From NCBI GenBank assembly GCA_011250595.1, contig JAANMP010000017.1:1-64000 (forward strand): a stretch of DNA of 64,000 nt, read 5' to 3'. The stretch comes from Bacillus sp. MM2020_1. Lineage in GTDB: Bacteria > Bacillota > Bacilli > Bacillales > Cytobacillaceae. Shown here piece by piece: positions 59,853-64,000 of this stretch. Position 1 is the first letter of the stretch. Each line of letters opens with the position of its first letter. Made by a program: the position numbers and the translations under genes. The notes under the pieces are model-generated. The model did not search any database. It was not told the DNA's origin and saw only the letters and a program-made list of their open reading frames with translations.

Positions 59853-60581
59853 ATGTTGAAAGTTACGGTATGGAATGAAAATCGTCATGAACAAAAAAAT
59901 CCAATCGTTAGGGATATCTATCCAACCGGGATTCATGGTACCATCGCCCAATTCCTTCAATCGGAAGGCCTCGAAACAAGAACGGCTACACTTGATCAGC
60001 CGGAGCATGGCTTAACAGATGAGGTGCTGGCAGCTACCGATGTCCTAGTTTGGTGGGGACATTTAGCGCATGGAGAAGTGAAAGATGAGATTGTTAAAAA
60101 AGTTCAACAGCGTGTTCTCGATGGAATGGGATTGATTGTCCTCCACTCCGGTCATTTTTCAAAAATCTTTAAAACATTAATGGGTACCAGCTGTGATTTA
60201 AAATGGCGGGAAGCAGATGAAAAAGAACGACTTTGGGTTGTGAGCCCAAGCCATCCGATAACAGAAGGAATCTCTGAATATATTGAATTAGAAAAAGAAG
60301 AAATGTATGGGGAGCATTTTGATATCCCGCAGCCGGATGAACTTATTTTTACGAGTTGGTTTGAAGGCGGCGAAGTATTCAGGAGCGGCTGTACATATAA
60401 ACGTGGAAATGGAAAAGTATTTTATTTCAGACCAGGACATGAAACGTATCCGACCTACCATAACGAACAGATACAACGCGTGATTATCAATTCAGTAAAA
60501 TGGGCAGCGCCTGTTAAACGAGAACGTCCTGTATATGGAAATGCCAAACCATTAGAACAAATCAAAGGGGGACAAAAATAA
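59853..60581 (+). CDS. ThuA-like protein (trehalose utilisation family)
   Basis: 242 aa, cytoplasmic. The ThuA fold is of class-I glutamine-amidotransferase type; visible family stretches are [41 protein letters not shown] and [16 protein letters not shown]. In rhizobia ThuA acts with the Gfo/Idh protein ThuB to turn trehalose, maltitol and sucrose isomers into 3-keto derivatives. Here a Gfo/Idh gene overlaps it by one base (TAATG), supporting a joint role. AAGGAGTGG precedes the ATG. The promoter module shared with the CUT1 transporter at 3-6 kb suggests that the importer and this enzyme set belong together, like thuEFG with thuAB. Confidence 0.9.
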   Translation: MLKVTVWNENRHEQKNPIVRDIYPTGIHGTIAQFLQSEGLETRTATLDQPEHGLTDEVLAATDVLVWWGHLAHGEVKDEIVKKVQQRVLDGMGLIVLHSGHFSKIFKTLMGTSCDLKWREADEKERLWVVSPSHPITEGISEYIELEKEEMYGEHFDIPQPDELIFTSWFEGGEVFRSGCTYKRGNGKVFYFRPGHETYPTYHNEQIQRVIINSVKWAAPVKRERPVYGNAKPLEQIKGGQK

Positions 60582-61618
60582 TGGAAAAGTTAAGAGTTGG
60601 AGTTATTGGATGCGGTAGTATTGCCCAGCATCGCCATTTACCTGAATATATAGCCAATAAAAATGTAGAGCTAGTTGCTGTTTGTGATATTAATGAAGAC
60701 CGTGTGAAAGAAGTAGCAGACAAATATGAAGTCGCAGCTTACACAAACTATGAAGAATTATTAAGCAGCGGAACGGTCGATGCTGTCAGCGTTTGTACAC
60801 CAAACTACCTTCATGCCCCAATCTCGATTGCTGCCCTTAATGCAGGGCTTCATGTTCTTTGTGAAAAACCAATGGCCACTTCAAAACAGGAAGCGGAAGC
60901 GATGATTGCTGCAGCCAAAGAAAGCGGAAAAAAGTTAATGATTGCACATAATCAGCGCTTCGTACCATCACACCAAAGAGCACGTCAGTTGATTGCTAGC
61001 GGTGAAATCGGCAAAATTTATAGTTTCCGTACAGCATTCGGGCACGGCGGTCCTGAGGGATGGAGTGTAGATGGAAAAGAAAGCTGGTTTTTTGAAAAGG
61101 ATAAAGCATTCGTTGGTGCAATGGGCGATCTAGGTGTCCATAAGACCGATTTACTGAGGTATGTACTAGGTGAGGAGATTACCGAGGTAGGTTCCTTTGT
61201 TGAAACAAGTGCCAAAGATTTTGCTGATGTCGATGACAATGCGGTTTGTGTACTAAAGACTGAAAGTGGAACAATTGGTACCCTTGCGGCAAGTTGGGCT
61301 TATGTCAGTAAGGAAGATAACTCGACGATCATTTATGGAGAAAAGGCCATTCTTCGTTTAGAGGATGATCCAACCAATTCCCTTGTTGTTCAGTATGCCA
61401 ACGGTGATGTCATTAATTATCAACTTGGAAAAATTCAGTCAAATGATGCGGGCGGCCAACGTACCACGCATGTAATCAATCACTTTGTCGATGCTGTTAT
61501 TCATAACCAAGATCCCCTTGTTCCCGGTGAGGAAGGGATGAAATCTCTTGAAGTAATTTTAGCCGCACTTCAATCAAGCGATACAAAACAAATTGTTAAA
61601 GTAAGCGAGCTCATTTAA
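60581..61618 (+). CDS. Gfo/Idh/MocA family oxidoreductase (ThuB-like by context)
   Basis: 345 aa. VGVIGCGSIAQHRHLPEY gives the Rossmann nucleotide-binding site; LCEKPMATSKQEAEAMI is the conserved EKP motif; GAMGDLGVHKTDLLRYVLGE is the active-site helix. NAD(P)-dependent oxidation of a sugar hydroxyl is the expected reaction, possibly C3 of the glucose unit of a disaccharide if it works like ThuB. It overlaps the ThuA-like gene by one base and is followed by the TIM-barrel protein 28 bases later. Confidence 0.92.
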   Translation: MEKLRVGVIGCGSIAQHRHLPEYIANKNVELVAVCDINEDRVKEVADKYEVAAYTNYEELLSSGTVDAVSVCTPNYLHAPISIAALNAGLHVLCEKPMATSKQEAEAMIAAAKESGKKLMIAHNQRFVPSHQRARQLIASGEIGKIYSFRTAFGHGGPEGWSVDGKESWFFEKDKAFVGAMGDLGVHKTDLLRYVLGEEITEVGSFVETSAKDFADVDDNAVCVLKTESGTIGTLAASWAYVSKEDNSTIIYGEKAILRLEDDPTNSLVVQYANGDVINYQLGKIQSNDAGGQRTTHVINHFVDAVIHNQDPLVPGEEGMKSLEVILAALQSSDTKQIVKVSELI

Positions 61619-61646
61619 TTTTTCAAAAAAGAGAGGGGAATTTCTT

Positions 61647-62615
61647 ATGAAACTAGGTGTTTTTACCGTATTATTCGCGAAAAAATCATTCGAAGAAATG
61701 CTGGATACAGTAAAGGAAGCCGGATTACATGCAGTTGAAATCGGAACGGGATGCTATCCCGGTAACAACCACTGCGATCTAGACGGGTTATTGGAAAGCG
61801 AAGAAGCCCGCCAGGAATATATCAAAAAAATCCAGGAGCGGGACTTAATCATTAGTGCCTTCAGCTGTCATGGAAACCCGATTTCTCCTGAAAAAGAATT
61901 TGCTGAAAACTCGCACGAAACACTCTTAAAAACAATTAAACTAGCTTCACTTCTTGAAGTGCCGGTTGTTAACTGTTTCTCAGGAACAGCAGGAGATCAT
62001 GAAGGAGCAAAATACCCTAACTGGCCGGTCACCCCATGGCCGAATGAATATGGTGATGTGTTAAAGTGGCAGTGGGAAGAAAAACTGATTCCTTATTGGA
62101 AGGAAGTTGGCCAATTTGCCAAGGAGCACAACGTAAAGATCGGGCTTGAACTACACGGGGGCTTTTTAGTTCACACTCCATATACACTCTTAAAGCTGCG
62201 TGAGGAAACCTGTGATGCAATTGGCGCTAACTTAGACCCAAGCCACTTATGGTGGCAAGGCATTGATCCAGTGGCAGCAATCAAAATTCTCGGCAAAGAA
62301 AATGCGATTCATCATTTTCATGCGAAAGACACATATATTGATCAGGAAAATGTGAATATGTATGGATTAACGGATATGCAGCCATATGGAGCAGTGAAAA
62401 CGAGGGCATGGTCGTTCCGTTCGGTTGGCTGTGGCCATAGCCTGAAAGAATGGTCTGACATGATGAGTGCACTAAGAACCTATGGTTATGATTATGTGGT
62501 CAGCATTGAACATGAGGATCCAATTATGTCAATAGACGAAGGATTCAAACGGGCTGTAACCAATTTGAAATCAGTCTTAATTGAAGAGCCGGTCTCGCAA
62601 ATGTGGTGGGTATAA
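61647..62615 (+). CDS. sugar isomerase/epimerase-like TIM-barrel protein
   Basis: 322 aa of the xylose-isomerase-like AP-endonuclease-2 superfamily (IolE/IolI-like). Metal-binding residues are visible as Glu in IGLELHGGF, Asp and His in GANLDPSHLWW, His in IHHFHAKDTYID, and Glu in VVSIEHEDPIM. Members isomerise or epimerise sugars and cyclitols. Some that accompany Gfo/Idh enzymes act on 3-keto sugars or 3-keto-glycosides. GAGGGGAA precedes the ATG. Its place between the oxidoreductase and an alpha-glucosidase fits a route through an oxidised disaccharide. Confidence 0.92.
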   Translation: MKLGVFTVLFAKKSFEEMLDTVKEAGLHAVEIGTGCYPGNNHCDLDGLLESEEARQEYIKKIQERDLIISAFSCHGNPISPEKEFAENSHETLLKTIKLASLLEVPVVNCFSGTAGDHEGAKYPNWPVTPWPNEYGDVLKWQWEEKLIPYWKEVGQFAKEHNVKIGLELHGGFLVHTPYTLLKLREETCDAIGANLDPSHLWWQGIDPVAAIKILGKENAIHHFHAKDTYIDQENVNMYGLTDMQPYGAVKTRAWSFRSVGCGHSLKEWSDMMSALRTYGYDYVVSIEHEDPIMSIDEGFKRAVTNLKSVLIEEPVSQMWWV

Positions 62616-62652
62616 AAAGTATGGAAAGCTGATAGAACTGAGGTGCAAATGA

Positions 62653-64000
62653 GTGAATAAAAAGTGGTGGAAAGAAAGTGTTGCCTACCAAGTCTATCCC
62701 CGCAGTTTCATGGACAGCAATGGGGACGGGATTGGTGATTTAAAAGGGGTAACTGCAAAATTAGATTACTTAAAAGAGCTAGGAATTGATGTGATTTGGC
62801 TGTCGCCGATGTTTAAATCACCCAATGACGACAATGGCTATGATATCTCTGATTACCAAGATATTATGGAAGAATTCGGGACAATGGCGGACTTTGATGA
62901 GTTGCTAGACGGAGTGCATCAGCGCGGAATGAAGTTGATTTTAGACCTAGTCATCAACCATACAAGCGACGAACATCCTTGGTTTATTGAGTCTCGTTCC
63001 TCTAAAGATAACCAGAAGCGAGATTGGTATATTTGGAGAGATGGCAAAGATGGAAAAGCGCCGAACAATTGGGAGTCAATATTCAGTGGGCCGGCTTGGA
63101 GATATGATAAAGAAACAGAACAGTATTTCATGCATATCTTTTCCGCACGTCAGCCCGATTTGAATTGGGAAAACCCTGAGGTTAGGGATGCTTTATACGA
63201 TATGGTGAACTGGTGGCTGGAAAAAGGAATCGACGGTTTCCGTGTCGATGCCATCTCGCATATTAAGAAAGAACCAGGACTCCCTGATATGCCTAACCCA
63301 GATGAGTTAGATTTTGTGCCTTGCTTTCCGAAAATGATGAACGTCGATGGAATTGATGACTTTCTCACAGAATTCTCTGAGAAAACCATTAAAAACTATG
63401 ACATCATGACCGTAGGAGAAGCCAACGGGGTAGGGCTTGCGGATGCCGATAAATGGGTTGGCGAAGAGAACGGCTACTTCAATATGATCTTTCAGTTTGA
63501 GTTTTTAGAGTTATGGGATAAGGATGCCGAAGGATCCATTGATGTACTTAAGTTAAAAAAGATTTTAACTAAATGGCAAAAAGGCTTAGAGGGAAGAGGC
63601 TGGAACGCCTTATTCATCGAAAACCATGATCAGCCGCGACGGGTCTCTAGTTGGGGAAATGACCAGAAGTATTGGAAAGAAAGTGCAAAAATGTTGGGAG
63701 TCCTATATTTCCTAATGAAAGGAACTCCGTTTATTTACCAGGGACAGGAAATCGGGATGACAAACGTACAATTCCCTTCTATTGAAGATTACAACGATGT
63801 TGGTATGATTAACTACTATCATGTTGAAACCGCCAAGGGGCGTTCCCATGATGAAATTATGAAGGTCATTTGGGAAAAGGGACGAGACAATGCTCGGACA
63901 CCCATGCAATGGGACGCATCTAACATGGGAGGTTTTACAACGGCAGCACACACATGGCTGGGCGTGAATCCAAATTATTCAGAGATCAATGTAGAGTCAC
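62653..64000 (+). CDS. GH13 alpha-glucosidase / oligo-1,6-glucosidase-like, 3' end outside window
   Basis: 449 codons are present and open to the window edge; the family is about 550-560 aa, so roughly 100 residues are missing. GTG start with GAGGTG seven bases upstream. GH13_31-type motifs: KWWKESVAYQVYPRSF at the N-terminus, DLVINHTSDEH, QPDLNWENPEVR, GIDGFRVDAISHIKK with the nucleophile Asp, TVGEANG with the acid/base Glu, and FIENHDQPR. The residue after the nucleophile is Ala; in this subfamily Val there goes with alpha-1,6 and smaller residues with alpha-1,4 or other linkages, so a non-isomaltase specificity is likely. No signal peptide: cytoplasmic. It is the fourth gene of the ThuA-like operon. 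Confidence 0.93.
   Translation, partial: MNKKWWKESVAYQVYPRSFMDSNGDGIGDLKGVTAKLDYLKELGIDVIWLSPMFKSPNDDNGYDISDYQDIMEEFGTMADFDELLDGVHQRGMKLILDLVINHTSDEHPWFIESRSSKDNQKRDWYIWRDGKDGKAPNNWESIFSGPAWRYDKETEQYFMHIFSARQPDLNWENPEVRDALYDMVNWWLEKGIDGFRVDAISHIKKEPGLPDMPNPDELDFVPCFPKMMNVDGIDDFLTEFSEKTIKNYDIMTVGEANGVGLADADKWVGEENGYFNMIFQFEFLELWDKDAEGSIDVLKLKKILTKWQKGLEGRGWNALFIENHDQPRRVSSWGNDQKYWKESAKMLGVLYFLMKGTPFIYQGQEIGMTNVQFPSIEDYNDVGMINYYHVETAKGRSHDEIMKVIWEKGRDNARTPMQWDASNMGGFTTAAHTWLGVNPNYSEINVES

Overview
The window looks like chromosome of a low-G+C Gram-positive endospore-former of the Bacillaceae (Bacillus/Neobacillus type). Signs are the strong AGGAGG-type ribosome sites, several TTG and GTG starts, LytS/YesM-YesN two-component pairs, PRD antiterminators with sacB-type RNA antiterminator (RAT) leaders, lipoprotein sugar-binding proteins, and homologues of YkkCD-type exporters and YjbI haemoglobin. 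I see no rRNA, tRNA, CRISPR, phage or transposase gene.

Layout. (1) 0-3 kb: small unlinked genes: a membrane protein, a helical protein, a VOC protein, a paired SMR exporter, and a truncated haemoglobin behind a likely Fnr box. (2) 3.2-10 kb: a CUT1 sugar ABC transporter (minus strand) divergent from a YesM/YesN-type two-component system. (3) 10.2-11 kb: a secreted glycerophosphodiesterase behind a string of PhoP-like boxes. (4) 11.2-23.7 kb: first fructan-oligosaccharide locus: kinase, regulator and anchored sugar-binding protein (AraPST-like), a LplB/LplC/LplA-type ABC system, a cytoplasmic GH32 fructosidase, a fructokinase and a Gfo/Idh/MocA oxidoreductase. (5) 23.8-28.4 kb: a heterodimeric ABC exporter and a HAD phosphatase. 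(6) 28.5-36.5 kb: second, parallel fructan locus under a LacI-family regulator whose operator occurs five times around its gene. (7) 36.6-44.6 kb: two secreted or anchored fructan hydrolases, one a 1788-residue enzyme with two GH32 catalytic domains. (8) 45-51.7 kb: three tandem GH68 fructansucrases, a sucrose PTS permease and a BglG/SacT-type antiterminator. (9) 51.7-57.6 kb: a 1474-residue secreted GH13 amylase/pullulanase divergent from a LacI-type regulator with MalR-like operators. (10) 57.7-64 kb: an AraC regulator, two Gfo/Idh/MocA oxidoreductases, a ThuA-like protein, a TIM-barrel isomerase-like protein and a GH13 alpha-glucosidase cut by the window edge.

How it fits together. Regions 4 and 6-8 form a sucrose/levan island. 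GH68 enzymes can build fructan from sucrose, extracellular GH32 enzymes can cut it, two ABC systems import the oligosaccharides, cytoplasmic GH32 enzymes release fructose, and PfkB kinases phosphorylate it. Sucrose itself can enter by the PTS. None of the three CUT1 systems has its own ATPase, so all probably share an MsmX-type ATPase encoded elsewhere.

The least expected result is a promoter module of about 65 bp (56 of 65 positions identical, ungapped) found both before the ABC operon at 6.4 kb and before the ThuA/oxidoreductase/isomerase/glucosidase operon at 59.8 kb. Its core also precedes the two-component operon. This joins two blocks 53 kb apart into one likely regulon and suggests a ThuEFG-AB-like pathway for trehalose, sucrose isomers or similar alpha-glucosides through 3-keto sugars. 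The second striking point is a GH32 branch with WMNEPHAP in place of WMNDPNG, a nucleophile Asp-to-Glu change, present in two proteins here.
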